Assembly: GCA_016946835.1 (NCBI GenBank)
Contig: JACVTC010000121.1
Location: 276,001 to 340,000 of the forward strand
Reading direction: 5' to 3'
Length of the DNA: 64,000 nt
Source: Neocallimastix lanati (nom. inval.)
Lineage: Eukaryota > Neocallimastigomycota > Neocallimastigomycetes > Neocallimastigales > Neocallimastigaceae
A model generated the notes under the pieces. It was not told the DNA's origin. It worked only from the letters and a program-made list of their open reading frames with translations, and searched no databases. Below are positions 25,071-38,274 of this stretch, piece after piece. The position numbers and the translations under genes were made by a program. Each line of letters opens with the position of its first letter. The first letter of the stretch is position 1.

Positions 25071-26390
25071 TGTTTTTTACTTTTTATTTAATTAAATAAA
25101 TAAGTTCTTATCAATTAATTTTTATTTTTATTATTATTATTTTATTTTTTTTAAAGGAACCAAGAAAGAATAAAAGAAAGAAAACAAAATCGACATTCAT
25201 ATTTAAAGAAAGGATAAAAAAAATCAAAACAAAAAAAGAAAAAGAAAAGAAAAGAAAAAAGAAAGGAAAAAAAAAAAAATCAAAAGAAAAGAAAAGAGAG
25301 AAAGAAATAAAATAAAAACAATTAATTAATAATAAAATATAATTGTTATATATAATATTATTAAATGATTTAAAATTTTTATTTAGTATAAATATATAAA
25401 AAAGTTTTTTAAGTTTATTTTTATTATTATTATTTTTTATAGTATTGCATTTTTTAAATATTTTATATAACCTATTTTTTTTAAAAAAAAAAAAAAAAAA
25501 AAAAATTATAGCAAAGATAAATAAAAAAATATAAAGTAAAATAAAATAAAAAAGATAAAAGATAAAAGAATATCTAACTTTTAAATAAAATAAATTTATT
25601 CTGAAAAATTTTTTTTCTTTTATCACTATTATCATTTAATATATTATCAATATTTTTTTTTTTTTTATGTGTATGTGTTTTATTTTTCTCTATGTATAAA
25701 TAAGCTTAAAATGTAAAATATGAGGGTATTTTGATATATATAATATAAATATGTTAAAATAGTACATATATTGTATATATGGCCAATATGTGAACAAGTG
25801 TTGCAATATATGGAAAATCTCAACGATACCAGCTCAATTCGTACAATACTATAATATACAATACTATAATATAATAACAATCTTTTTTTATTTTTTTATT
25901 TTTACTTTTTTATTTTTATTTTTTCATTTTTTATTTTCTTTTATTTTTTTTTTATTTTTATTTTTATTTTTTTTTTTATTTTTATTTTTTATATTTTTAT
26001 TTTTTATTTTCATTTTTTATTTTTATTTTTTTATTTTATTTTTTTATTCTATTTTTTTATTTTATTTTTTTATTCTATTTTTCTTATTTTTTTTTTTTTT
26101 TTTTTTTTTTTTGCTTTTTTGTAATATACTTTTTTCTTCTTCACTAAACTTTATTTTATTTATTTATTAATGGTCGTAGGCATTAAAAATATTTTTTCTT
26201 AAACATACATTTATATACTAAATAATTATTATTTTAATTAAAGAAAAAAAATAAAAAACATTATTATTATATTATTTCTTACAATTTAAAATATAATATA
26301 AATTATTAGTTATTTACACAATTATTATTTTTTTGCCAAAATTATTTCACACTTTCCTTCAAAATAAAAATATTAAAAATTTTTAATAGA
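23200..26390. other. A+T-rich non-coding region with simple repeats and a purine tract
   Basis: Downstream of the 733-residue gene. It holds (AAAT)n arrays, an imperfect AATATC/AACATC hexamer array (about 23468-23550), poly(A) at about 23781-23810 and 24083-24111, poly(T) at about 24638-24669 and 25041-25068, a nearly pure A/G strand (about 25150-25316) and a T-rich stretch (25885-26112). The Phe/Leu-rich frames at 25111-25635 and 25790-26170 are these tracts read as codons. Confidence 0.65.
25150..25316 (+). repeat. Purine-rich (A/G) strand tract
   Basis: About 165 nt in which the plus strand is almost all A and G (repeated aaagaaaag-type blocks) with rare T or C interruptions. Such mirror-like purine tracts can form triplex DNA, but this one may simply be replication slippage. 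Confidence 0.7.
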
Positions 26391-26489
26391 ATGACCATTT
26401 ATTTCATTTATAATAGTTTTCTCAAGGAACTGTGACGGCTATTATTTAATTTATGAAATGATAAGTCATATGAGATTTTTAATAAAAAT

Positions 26490-26533
<44 letters not shown>

Positions 26534-26534
26534 A

Positions 26535-26880
26535 CTCTTCCTATTCATATGATGATAACTCCTTTTAAATTAATTATTATTATTATTTATCATTTGAATT
26601 TGTAAAAAAGAATTTCTTCTTTACCTAACTGTGTCAATATCAACGCTCTTTCTTTATAACAATAGGTCCCAATGGTAAACAAATTTATCATATTATCATA
26701 ATAAAAAATAATATATATATATATATATAAATCATATTACTGATCAGGAACTGACATAGCATTAAGTTTTAAAGTATTTCGTAAGACCAAACAAAATATT
26801 TGAAATGGAGAAAATAAAATTTTCTTGAAAGTTTTCTATTTTGAACTGGGAACGGTTTTTTTTTTTTTTTTTTTTATATT
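26535..26880 (-). mobile_element. LINE 3'-end fragment (minus)
   Basis: Shares blocks in the same order with 27030-27340: 'ctcttcctattcat', 'aatatcaacgctctt' (the degenerate form of the GTCGACGTCGA motif) and 'ataggtcccaatggta'. It is preceded in plus coordinates by a >40-nt poly(A) run and followed by a poly(T) run. It is a truncated, decayed copy of the LINE type that follows. Confidence 0.65.
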
Positions 26881-26902
26881 TTTATTTTTTTTTTTTTTTT
26901 AA

Positions 26903-27293
26903 AGGTTAGAAATAAATTTTATTTAATAATATTTATTAAAAAAAAAAAAAATAAAATAAAATAAAAATACATGAAAATAAAATACATGAAATTTTTTTGT
27001 ATTAATATTAAAAAATTTACATTAAGAGTTTCCAAAATGAAGTGGTCTTTAATTCTTCCTATTCATCAATAATAATTCTATGTGGATAAAAATTATCATT
27101 CAAACCTTTGAATCTGTATCAGAGTATTAAACTTTCTTCTTTATCTTATCGTTTCGACGTCGACACTCTTATGACAACGGTAGGCCTAATGGTATATAAA
27201 TCAAATCATTAGTGTAAAAAAAATCAGTAATCTAATCACAATAGGTATAACAATAGTACGGAATTCCGTAAATCCCACAGCATATGAAATCTG

Positions 27294-27337
<44 letters not shown>

Positions 27338-27743
27338 AGACTCTCTCAAAAGTAATTGAAAGATATTATTAATAAAACTCGTTCTTTCCCCTAGAACCGA
27401 TCTTTAAGATTTCTTATACTGAATTTCCGGTCAAGAAGTAATACGTAAAAATAAATATTAATATAATTTAAAATCTTCCTCTTTTTTTCATCATGAATCT
27501 TCAATGATTTCTTATGAATAATCATAATAAAATTGATAAAAATTTTCATCAACAAATTATATAAATTTTTGCCTAAATTCGTTAAATTTAGAATATAAAA
27601 AGTATCTGGTGTGTAAAACTAGGTATAATGTTATTTAGCAAGGGCAATATGTCATGTCGAGTTGGGTAATCTTCTGATACCAGTTTGTTTTTTTAACATA
27701 AGGTTTCTCATCAAATTTGAATTCATATTTAATTCGTCTAATC

Positions 27744-27786
<43 letters not shown>

Positions 27787-30074
27787 TGAGAAAAATGTGA
27801 ATATTTTAGTGACAGATATTGAATACATTTTTCAAAACCAAATTTAAATTTTTTGTATATTAATTGATCTTATCACAGTGGTTCTTGAATAATAAACATT
27901 TTTTTTATCCAAGTAAAACTTCCTGTATTTCTCCAAGAAGTTTATTATTGTATTTTGATATTGTTAATCTATATGCTTTTTTTTTTGTTGTTCTTTAATA
28001 ATATGTAAATGTTGGTATAATCTTCAGCTAAATGAGAAATAATACAAAAGGATTCATTCTACTTTTTAAAAATATTGAAACATCGCATTAACACAAAAAC
28101 TAATTATAGGAGGTACAAATAGTTTCACAGACATATTACATATTACAAATAATAGTGGTATTTTTTAAACCTATAACTCAAAAACAAACCTTCGATTAAA
28201 AAGCAGTTTGAGCTTTTTCAGTGTTCTTTTATATATATATATTTAGATTGTTGTAAAGGTGCATAAATAAAAAGAACTAAATGACCAAAGGAAACTAGAA
28301 TATGAGTATTGAAAAAGAAAGGTATGTTCCTATTAATTAAAAAATATAAAGAAAGGGTTAACCGTTTAATTTATTTTACTGTTCATCTTAGCAATAATTG
28401 ACTCCAGATCCAATAATTCATTGAAAGGTTTTTAAGAGAGGATTATATAAGGACCAACAAAACAATTATTATCAGCAAGCAGGCCAATACAACACTTTTT
28501 TTCTTTCAGTTATCACACAATATCTCTTGCATTTATCAAATGTGTTATTGATAAATGTATTAAATAAACTAGATGAAAAGGGACACCCTTGGCAAACATC
28601 ATAATGAATTGGAAATTCTTTTAAAAGTTGATCATTAATTCTTGCTTGAAAGGTATTGATGAATAATAAACTGAAGGCACTTACCACAAATATCAATATT
28701 ATTAAATTTTTTTTATGTATATTATATAAATAGAAATTGAATCATAAGCTTTTTTAAGGTCAAGAAAAAAACAAGAAAGGTAAATTGATCATATGGCTTT
28801 CTTCTTTGGCAAATATCACAAATGGAGAAAAATAAACTTATATAGTTTGGTTTTTTTTTTTTTTTTTTTTCTAAAATTAAACTATTCTGGTTTAATCATT
28901 CCATGAGAAAAAGTATAGTCCAAAATTATTTTAATTTAACAATTTCTTTGACAGAATCTTTAATCCTACATTTTGATGAGTGAAAATATCACCGTAATTA
29001 TTTCAATCTGAAAGATCCCCCCCTTTTCTTAGAAATGGAAAACAATCGAAACAGAATTTCATTCATCAGGGTAGTCACCATCCCAAATTTCATTAAATAA
29101 TAAAAAATAGACATTTTTGTACAATTAAAAATAAATAATTTCTTGATATAGGATCATTCTGAAAAAAAAGCAGTGCTACTCTCAGAGAGATGACCATTGC
29201 TTTAGAAAAAAAAATTACTGTTGATATACCATCAGGACCAAATATCTTTGTTATTTTTCATTGAAAGAACGGTGGAAGGAATTTCTGACATTGAAATTAG
29301 TCGATTAATATCACATGATTCCTTAGGTAAGAAGAAGAATTGAATTGTTAAGTATTCCTTTCTAATAATTTTCATTTAAGACTATGGCCGGTTATATCAG
29401 AAACAAGTTCTTCATAGTGTTCTTCAAAATGGTTGAGTTTGCTTTCCTTAAGATAATAAAACGTTAATTGCTTTATTTTTAATTAATGCTCACAGTTGAT
29501 TGATAAGGAGAGAAAGAAGGTTTAGTGATTTTTTTTTTAATTCAGACCAACCACGTTGAGCGTCTTTTTTCTTTTTTTTTTTTTTTTTTTTTTTTAAGAA
29601 ACATTTGCCGATGGAATAAATCAAAAATTTTTTAAATCTAATTATTTTAATATTTCTCTTAATACTAATGATATAATCAGAAAGAACTTCTGTATTCTTT
29701 TGAGAAATCACAGAATGCTTAAAGATTAGATAAATCACTTCAAAGTTTAAAAATCTTTTATCCTTTTATATAAAATAAATACTTTTCATGAGATAATTTC
29801 TTAATGTATGCAGTCAGCAGAGCAATGGAATACTGATACTCTGTAGATTTTTAGGAATTCTTTCTTGAATTTCATCACCTACTTCATCTGTATGAAACAA
29901 GAAGTTTTCTTTACCATTACGCATAAAGATCTTGATTATCATTATCCTCAAATTCATTTAATAAACATGCGAATTCATTATGAAAGAAATTTGCTTTATG
30001 TTTATCTTTATAAAATGAACTAGACCATTTAATTTTCTTACTAGAAGGTGACATAGTAAAAACCATCAGGAAAT

Positions 30075-30116
<42 letters not shown>

Positions 30117-30440
30117 CGCAAGAAAGAATAAGTGGTAAAAAGGTCAGAGATATCATTAAAAGAGTTGCATACAGAATATACAGAAGCAATATTCAGATAA
30201 TCCTTTAATTTATTGTTAAGCTACTATAAAGTTAATATAAGAATTCTTCCCACCAAGAGGTCAATTAAAAGGATGACCAACCATATTCATAACAAACCCA
30301 TTGAGGAGAAATCCTAAGAATAAGATCTTTAAGTTGATGTTTAGTCATGTTAAAACCATCAACAAATGATAAAAGAATTATTCTAGTGATTTTTGAGCCA
30401 ATTAGAAAAATCAGTTTTCGCTTTATCTCTTAAGTCTTTA
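26903..30440 (-). mobile_element. Decayed LINE, longest copy (endonuclease C-terminal part, RT, 3' end), minus strand
   Basis: Read from 30440 downward, the minus strand shows what looks like the C-terminal half of an AP-endonuclease: DGFNMTKHQLK (a scrambled GDFN motif), KLKDYLNIAS (RIDY-like) and ISDLF (SDH-like). A linker with SSKKIKWSSSF follows. The RT blocks are IFGPDGIS near 29250, KILSK near 28960, a degraded EQFGFR block near 28890, TLKKAYDSISIY near 28750 and VCQGCPFSSSLFN near 28590. The 3' region carries the gtcgacgtcgaaa motif near 27160 and ends at 26903 before a poly(T) run. A related plus-strand copy lies at 52250-54955. The individual endonuclease matches are weak and need a profile search. 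Stops, frameshifts and internal homopolymer runs show it is inactive. Confidence 0.75.
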
Positions 30441-30459
30441 TGTTTTTTTTTTTTTTTAA

Positions 30460-30485
<26 letters not shown>

Positions 30486-30490
<5 letters not shown>

Positions 30491-30775
30491 ATAATGTAAA
30501 TGTTTCTTAATGATCATCTAACACCCCATAAGGATAATAGGCTCAAGGGGAAAGATCATTACTGAAGGGGATACCTAAGTTAATATACATAGATTCTTTT
30601 TAGGGATAGAATACATACCAAGGTGAAATGAAAATGTAGGTTCTTCATAACAAGGATATGAAACATAATTTAAAGGTTTAATAGCCATTGTAGCCCATTT
30701 ATTGATACCAAAAGATATTTTATTTTTATTAGCCCGAGAAAAAAACATGACGAAGTGGAGCCTTCAATTTTTTTT
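30486..30775 (-). mobile_element. LINE RT C-terminal fragment (minus)
   Basis: Minus-strand reading gives ANKNKISFGINKWATMAIKP, then YEEPTFSFHLG and SIPKKN. These correspond to the blocks KNKMTFGINECATLVVKP, YEDPSYFIG and LPKTDNYTYL of the copy at 50.47-50.62 kb. It is bounded by poly(T) runs on both sides, consistent with a fragment split by or appended to other LINE insertions. Confidence 0.75.
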
Positions 30776-30779
30776 TTTC

Positions 30780-31409
30780 TTTTTTTCTTTTTTTTTTTTT
30801 TTTTTTAGACTAAGAGAATAACTTTATTTAATTTATAATAATAATAAAATTACATGAAATTAAATGAAAAAATAACAAATAAAATACATGAAATAAAATA
30901 TTATATATTATAAAATTATAAAAGTGCGTTAGAAGCAATAGCCTCTAACTTTTCCCATTCCTCGATAATAACACCACGTCCATTATTGTGAGTAATAATT
31001 TCAGTATTAGTGTTATCAATCGAATCTGAATCTGTATCTGGAGGTGAAAATCCATGCCTTATCATTTCGACGTCGACGCTCTTGGTAACGGTAGATTCAA
31101 CGGAATATCATTTCATCATCAAACTAAAAAGATCGACAAATTAATGGTATTACGTTTGTTAGAAACTCCGTAATCCCCACAAAATACGGAACAGTTGACG
31201 AAGTTGAACTTTGTTTAAAAATATTGTCAACTAATTGTCTTTGTTCCCCATCATTAACTTTAATTTTTGAATATATTGAACGCCCACCAAGAAGTGCACT
31301 CAATATATAATAATAAATATTATTATCATAATCCTTTTCTGAATCTAAAGAAACATCCAAGGATTTTTGTTCAATTATCATTGCAAACTTCAAAAAGAGA
31401 TCATCTAGA

Positions 31410-31413
<4 letters not shown>
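30780..31413 (-). mobile_element. 5'-truncated LINE family A copy (C-terminal region and 3' end), minus
   Basis: About 630 bp are the reverse complement of 51425-52050 with roughly 90% identity by eye. Both ends are clear: the poly(A) tail reads as a T-run at 30780-30807 and the 5' truncation point abuts a T-run at 31414. An open minus frame at 31124-31393 reads KVNDGEQRQLVDNIFKQSS and TSSTVPYFVGITEFL, matching the plus copy (KVNDVEQRQLVDNIFKQSS). The GTCGACGTCGA-type motif is at about 31068-31082. It appears to have inserted into the poly(A) tail of the family B copy next to it. Confidence 0.88.
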
Positions 31414-31440
<27 letters not shown>

Positions 31441-31905
31441 AGACAGGGAAGAGAATACACTTCCAAAACTTTATTAAATTTTATTTTAAAAAATACATGT
31501 AGGTGAAAAGTACATTTGAAATTAAAAATAAAAAATTCAAAAATAAAAAAAAATAAAAAAGCTCGAAAATACTATGTATTTCGGCAAGTTGTACTATACG
31601 GGAATTTTTCCCTTCCTAACAAATAAAAAGAAATAAAACCTAGAAGTAACATCTTTAAAATAGATAGTGTGGTGTCCACTAAACTCTCCACGGACTCATC
31701 ATTTATTGAACTACTAGGGCGAGATTCATCCTTCGTAGCAATAGATGACGATCCTGTATTATCATTATGCCTTATCAGTAACGTCGACACTCATGGATAA
31801 GTTTGGTATTTTGCAATACCTATCAAATAATAGCTCAAACGAACTACTTATGATAGGTATTGCACTTGTTAAGAATTCCGCCAAGCCCACAATTTTTGGA
31901 ACAGA
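31414..31905 (-). mobile_element. 5'-truncated LINE family B copy (3' end), minus
   Basis: Begins in plus coordinates with a T-run (the poly(A) tail), then 'agacagggaagagaatacac', which matches 10395-10360 in reverse. An open frame at 31572-31790 (72 codons) is Ser-rich at its start and hydrophobic near its end (ILKMLLLGFISFYLLG). It is probably the terminal part of the LINE ORF2 read through. The motif cgtcgacact at about 31778-31790 is the counterpart of the family A motif. Confidence 0.75.
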
Positions 31906-33478
31906 TGACTCTTAATAAAAATAAAAAAAATATGAATACATAAAAATTTTTTCACTATAAACACTACAAATCATAAAACTTTATAAAATTTATAATTTTT
32001 TTTCTTTATTTGAACAATTTTTTTTATTTTTTAATATTTCTCATAAATAAAATATGTATTTAAATCAATAAATAAAAATATAAAAAAAATTTTTTTTCTT
32101 TTTGAATATATTATATATATTACTTTTCTAATTCTATCTCCTTATATAATATATACTAAATTCTTCGTCGTAAACTAATCTTTTTTTTATATAAATATCT
32201 TTAATTCAATTAAAATTATATTAAATGATAACTAAAAAATAAAATAAAATAAAATATTTAAAATAAAATAAAACATTCAATTAACTTAATCAATTAATTG
32301 ATTAAAAAAAATATAAAAATATAAAATTAATAAAGAAAAATAAAAAATATTTCAAAATATTTCTTCTTTTCCTTTACTTATTTTTTTTCTTTTTTTTTTA
32401 AATTATTTTTTTTATATATTTTATTTTATTTTATTAATTTTATTTTATTCTAATTTTTTAATATATAATGATTTTTTTTTTATTGTGTGTAAACGTTTTT
32501 TTTTTAATTTTTCGATTTTTTATCATTTAATATTTATTTTAATTTACAATATAAACAACATAATTTTATTATATTGTTTATATTTTTTTAATTTAATTAA
32601 ACTTGTTATATTATTATCAAGATGAAAGCAAAATATATAAAATAAATTAAAAGGTACAATATATTTTATTTTTAGTCATAATTTTATACCTTTTATATTT
32701 ACTTTTATTATTTTATTCTCCTAATAATCCTAAATATTATAGGTAGCTTTATTTTTTATTCTTTTAATCATTTTATGTGCTTTATTTTACACTTTCTTAT
32801 TAATTTAGTTATGTTCATATTATTTTTATTGGTGTTTATTGTTTTTTTTTTTCTTTGTGTATTTTTTTTTTTTTTTTGCATTTTTCATTTTTTTTTTTTT
32901 TTTGTATTTTTTTCTGATAATTTTCATTTAATATTTTTTATTTTACTTCTCTTACTTCTGTTTTATTTTTTAAAATTTTATTTGTTTTTGTATTTATTTA
33001 ATATATACTCAAATAATAATTTTGATTAAATTGGATAGTCTTTATTTTATAAAAAAAATGATTTACGCTTTATTTACTTATAATAAAGAATAATTAAAAA
33101 TAAAATGATAATTATATTACTCATCTTTTATTAATATATATTTAAAATTAAATTATATTGATACTGATATAAAATAAATAATTGTAATTACGATTTGAAT
33201 GATATATTATATTGAATTAAAATATAAAAACAAAAGCTGAAAAAAAAATAAATTATAAATATATATAATTTAAAAATAAAAGATCTTTTTTTGATTTTCA
33301 ATTATTTTTAAATGTTATAAATATTTTTGAATAAAATATATTTTTTTCATTATGATAATTTAATAAAAAAAATAATAATTTTATTATAAATGTTGAAACT
33401 TTCTGTTTTAATGTTAATATATTAATAATATTTCAATTTATTTTTAATTGTATATTATCAATTTTTTTTAATATTAAG
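31906..33478. other. A+T-rich non-coding DNA downstream of DUF4112 gene and LINE cluster
   Basis: T-runs and A/T sequence. The 84-codon Phe/Leu-rich plus frame at 32775-33029 is a T-rich tract and not credible. No feature recognised. Confidence 0.6.
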
Positions 33479-34471
33479 TTATTTGCGCTTTTTATCTTCC
33501 TTTTTATCATTGGCACCTGAAGTTTCAATTTCCGTTATAACAACATCTTGTTTATTTGGTTTACTTGAACATTCACCAGTGGTTGTTGCATTTGGTTTAT
33601 CGCTTGAGACAACATAGAGTCCATCTGTGTTTTCAATTTCTTGAAGTTCTTCTTCATCTCCAACAAATCCTGGTAATGGATCATCAGCATTAGTTTCTAA
33701 AGAATGTGGTAATGGAATTCCCAACTTTTCATGAATATAATATACATCCTTTTTGTGATGAGAAACGAATGACTTGTACTTTCTATAAAATACCTCTGGT
33801 TCTAAATCTCCATTTATCATTTTAGTAAAGTCCTTTGAACGTTTTATCAAATACTTTTCTAAAACTTTATAATTCTTTAAGTTAGCTTTGTGGAAGAAAT
33901 CAGCAACATCACCAAGAGCTGGAATAGCTCCAACTAATGAGTCAACTACTAAATTTCCAACCAACTTAGAATAAACCTTTTTACTTAAACCAGCTTTTTG
34001 TGCAATTGCAATAAATCCAATACCACAGAAAATACCAGCAAAATCCCCAACAACTGGAAGGATACCAATTATAGGATCAAGAGGAATCTTAACACCACCG
34101 CCAATACTTACACCACTATCAAGTCTTTTTGCATACTTCTTAGCTCTTCTTAATACTTTTGCATCTTTCTTTGGCATTACAAAAGTAATTGTCTTCTTCT
34201 TGCCAATAAAATTATCCAAAACTCCATTTTTATGGTGTTTTGATATTGTAGTGTTGTATGGGAATTCAATATCTTCTTCTTCGTCAGAGAAATCACTATC
34301 AGAAAGATATACATGATCATCCTTTAAATACATCTTCTTTAAACGATCGTTTTTGTGAAGATGAATTGGATTACTAGAACTTGGCATTGGTGGAATTGAT
34401 GATTCTGGAATATATGGAGTTTCATTATTTTTAGTCATCTTGCCTTTTATTTTTTCTAATATATAAATCAT
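33479..34471 (-). CDS. DUF4112-domain protein (330 aa)
   Basis: A single minus-strand frame from 34471 to the stop at 33479. Residues about 112-212 match the DUF4112 family as I know it: KRLDSG, then KIPLDPIIGILPVVGD (136-143) and, after a hydrophobic stretch (GIFCGIGFIAIAQ), VVDSLVGAIPALGDVADFF (GAIPALGD at 181-188) and KANLKNYKVLEKYL. The paired G-x-[IL]-P-x-[VL]-G-D motifs with a hydrophobic segment between them suggest a small membrane-associated module. Its biochemical function is not established. Residues 54-70 are acidic (SDSDFSDEEEDIEF) and the C-terminus is charged and probably disordered. A second Met at codon 12 (34438, MTKNNETPYIP) is an equally plausible start because the first 11 residues are A/T-coded and low in information. 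Confidence 0.9.
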   Translation of the reverse strand: MIYILEKIKGKMTKNNETPYIPESSIPPMPSSSNPIHLHKNDRLKKMYLKDDHVYLSDSDFSDEEEDIEFPYNTTISKHHKNGVLDNFIGKKKTITFVMPKKDAKVLRRAKKYAKRLDSGVSIGGGVKIPLDPIIGILPVVGDFAGIFCGIGFIAIAQKAGLSKKVYSKLVGNLVVDSLVGAIPALGDVADFFHKANLKNYKVLEKYLIKRSKDFTKMINGDLEPEVFYRKYKSFVSHHKKDVYYIHEKLGIPLPHSLETNADDPLPGFVGDEEELQEIENTDGLYVVSSDKPNATTTGECSSKPNKQDVVITEIETSGANDKKEDKKRK

Positions 34472-36817
34472 TACAAAAATTATTAAATTAAATAATTATT
34501 GCATTAATATATTATTACTAATTTTCGTTTTAATATTTATTATAAATTTTAATATTTTTTTTTTTATTTAAAATACTTACAATATATTGAAATGTTTTAT
34601 AACGATATATATTTCTCAAAAAATAATCTTTTTAATATTTAAAATTCAAAATAATTCTAATATATTTAAAAATCTTATTACTACAAAAATTATTATTTTA
34701 TAGCTTAATTTTGTTTTTACGTAAAAAAAAAATTTTTTTTTTATTTATTTATATACTGAAATAAACAATATTTTATTTCTGTTTTTATAAAAAATACAAA
34801 AATTTTTTATATTTTACTTTTTTTAAAAAAAATAAAAATAATTGTTAGAGGAAAAATTAAAGTAAAAAAAAAAGTCTCTTTTTATATTTTTGTTTTTCTA
34901 TTAACATTATCACATATAGTATGAAATATATTATAAAATATATTATATATATTATATTTAATAATATATTAATATAATTTTAAGTATAATAAATAATTTT
35001 TTAATATATATGTTATAATGTATGTTAATATATATATACATATATTATTTAAGTATATTATGCAAACGCCAATTATTTATGAAATAATAAATATATCATA
35101 ATTAGTAATTGTTAATATATTTCCTTATATGGTATATTACATTATAATTTTATTTAATATGATTAAAATACAATATATAAATTAATATATATTTCCAATT
35201 CAAAATATTAGTAAAAAACAAATAAAAAAGGATCAACTTTATTAATATATAAATTCTAAACCGAATATATTATCAATTTGTTTTAAAATTGAAAAATATT
35301 ATTATATATTAAAATTATTTACTATTATATATATGTGAGTTAACAAAATAATTTAACAATAAAATTTTTTATGATTCATAGATCTTTGTATTTCAAATTA
35401 AAATATTATAAAGTAAATAATACAAAAATAATATATTTTTATGTTTAATTTATTGGACCAATTTTTTATTTAATATTTCATTATATATTTATTATATATT
35501 TCATTTTTATTTTTAGTGTATATTAATTATATTTATCATTTATTTTATTATATATATGTTTATATTCATTTATATTGAAAGTGGCTATTCAATTTATTAA
35601 TATTTAGCTTTTTTAAATTATTAAGAATTTTAATTATTAATAAATTACTTTTAAATTTGTTTTAAGCATTAAAATATATTACTATTTTAAATTTTTAATT
35701 TATATATTAAAATTTCAGGTTAGTAGTGAATAATATATTATTCTTTGAATTTTTATCATATTTTTATTCAATTTAAATATTAATTTATTCATTTATTTAA
35801 ATATTTATCAATATTCCACTTAATGTTTTTAATAATGAACTTTTAACTTTTTTTTTTTTGGTTTACTTACCTGCGTTTATGATAATCCATGATTAAATAT
35901 AAATTATTAATATTGATTATATGATGATTTGTTCTAAAAATATCAATTTTTTTTGTATCGTAAAAAAAGATGATTGATAATCTTTAAAATATATATATAT
36001 ATATAGTTTTTTTTATTTGTTTTAAATATTATTTAATAAATGTAAAATATTTAATAATATAAAATAGTATTGTAAATATTAATGTTTATAATAGTTTATC
36101 ACTTATTTGTTTCAGTTATCATTATTATTAATGTTAATAAAGTTAAAATTAATGATTTAAAAATCATGTAATATTTGATTTCATTCTTTTTTTTTTTTTT
36201 TTTTTTTTTGTACATAATAAATAAAAAATATCTTTTATATTAATATTTATTTAAATTTTTTTATAATTTTTTATTATTTATTTATTGATTTTTTATTGAT
36301 TTATTTATTTAATTATCATTGATTTATTATTTATTATTTATTTATTTATTTATTAGTTTATCATTGATTTATTATTTATTATTTATTTATTTATTTATTT
36401 ATTTATTAATTAATTATTGATTATTTATTTATATTTATTATTTATTTATTCATTATTTATTTATTTAATAAAATAAAAATTTTTATAAGGAATATTATAA
36501 TACTCTTTAAATTTATTTAGAACTAATAGGAAATATTTTGCCAATTACAAAACATTAAATTTAATTAAAATTATTATAGTCATTACTAATATAATAATAT
36601 CAATTTTCTTAGAAGAAAAATCTAAAATTGAAAGTTAGGTGAACTTAAAATAGTAAATTACTAATAAAGATTAATTTACAATGAACATTATTAAATTGAA
36701 TTTATTAAAATTAAACAATAACAAAATTATTTTATATGAATAAAAAACATAATCCTTTGATTTTAATGTTTATATCAAAATTTGTAATAAATAAACTTTG
36801 GTGTTAATATTTTAAAC

Positions 36818-36892
36818 TATATTATTTCCAATATAATTTATAAATTGGATAATTATTTTAAAATATTTATGAATTATATTGGAAATAATATA
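36818..36892. repeat. Inverted repeat with 28-bp arms
   Basis: The left arm 36818-36845 (tatattatttccaatataat...) and right arm 36865-36892 are reverse complements with one mismatch, separated by 19 bp. Confidence 0.9.
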
Positions 36893-38274
36893 AACTAATT
36901 CAAATATATAGATTTATTCTACAGTAATTTACTAATTACGATAATTATAATTTTTATTCTTATACTTTTTTTTACACTTTATAATAATAATGAGTTAAAA
37001 TAATTGTAGTGTAATAATTGTAATAATTATAATTAAGAGTTGGGAATTTTAAGTTTATAATTATGTCAACTTTTTTATTTATTTATTTTATAATGAAGAG
37101 CTTATAGCACTTAACTATTCTAAATTAAATGCTTTTATATTAATATATTGTGGCTTATATATTAATTTTATTTCATTATGTTTCAATATATTTGAAGCTA
37201 ATTTTTCATATATTTCACATATTCTAACAACTTAGTTATTCTATAATGAATAAATTGGTTTACCAGTGAATATGAATATATTAAATTATCCTATTTTTAA
37301 TATTAACTATTAAACTATTAGTTATATCTATGAAAAATTAACTTTTAATTTTACATGAATAAAATAATCTTTACATTATATTTATTTTTAATTTGATTTA
37401 AACATAATTAAAATAATTTCTTATATATATTTTTAATCTAATAGTTAGTAAATTTCTCCCTAAAACTAAGAATGGAGATTTAGAACCATTAATAGTAGAT
37501 GTATCTAAAATATCTCTAATATATAGTTTATGAATATCATTTATTTATATGATGGAAACCTTACCCTTGAAGGATGAAATTATACCATCTCAATTTGTGT
37601 GAATACTTCTTATATTTTGGGTTTTTACATCACTTATATTTATAATCCTTTTTCAAGATAAACATTAACTTTTACCTATTTTCGCTTTGCATTTTTAGTG
37701 ATAACAATTAAAATAGATTGTTAATTACATGTCAGTGTACTTGAATACTTGATAAATCATAGTCTTTGGATATTTCATATATATTTCACATATTCTAACA
37801 ATTATTATCATTATTATTATCATTCTTGCTATTATTACTATTATCACTTTTTATTACTATTATTATTATTATTACTTTTTATTATTATATTATTATATTA
37901 TTTTCACTTATTATAATATTATATATTTTTATTAATAATTTTATTATTATTTCTATTATTTTATTTTAACTTTTTATTAGTATTTTTATTATTATTATTT
38001 TATTAGTTCTCCAATTTTTATTATTAGTATTTTTATTTTTATTTAAATTATTATTTTTGCTATAATATTTTTATTATATTAATATTATTATTATTATTAT
38101 ATTATTATTATTATTAATTAATTAATTAATGATTATATTAATTATTATTATATTAAATTTTATTAACCATGTTTTTTAAATTTTTAAATTCTTTATATAT
38201 AATCATAAATTATATTATAATATTATAATCATATGAAAAATCATTACTTCTTTCTAATATTATTTATTTTTTTT

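Noticed and set aside
25111-26170. 174-codon minus and 126-codon plus Phe/Leu-rich ORFs
   Set aside because: Both are translations of homopurine/homopyrimidine or T-rich tracts. Length is explained by the absence of stop codons in such sequence.
31267-31506. Plus-strand ORF across the LINE family A/B boundary
   Set aside because: Antisense to the LINE coding sequence and continued through a T-run; a shadow frame.
37440-37770. Less A+T-extreme island with a short plus reading (KNGDLEPLIVDVSKISLIYS)
   Set aside because: Only about 30 open codons, no recognised family and stops on both sides. Too weak to call even as a pseudogene.
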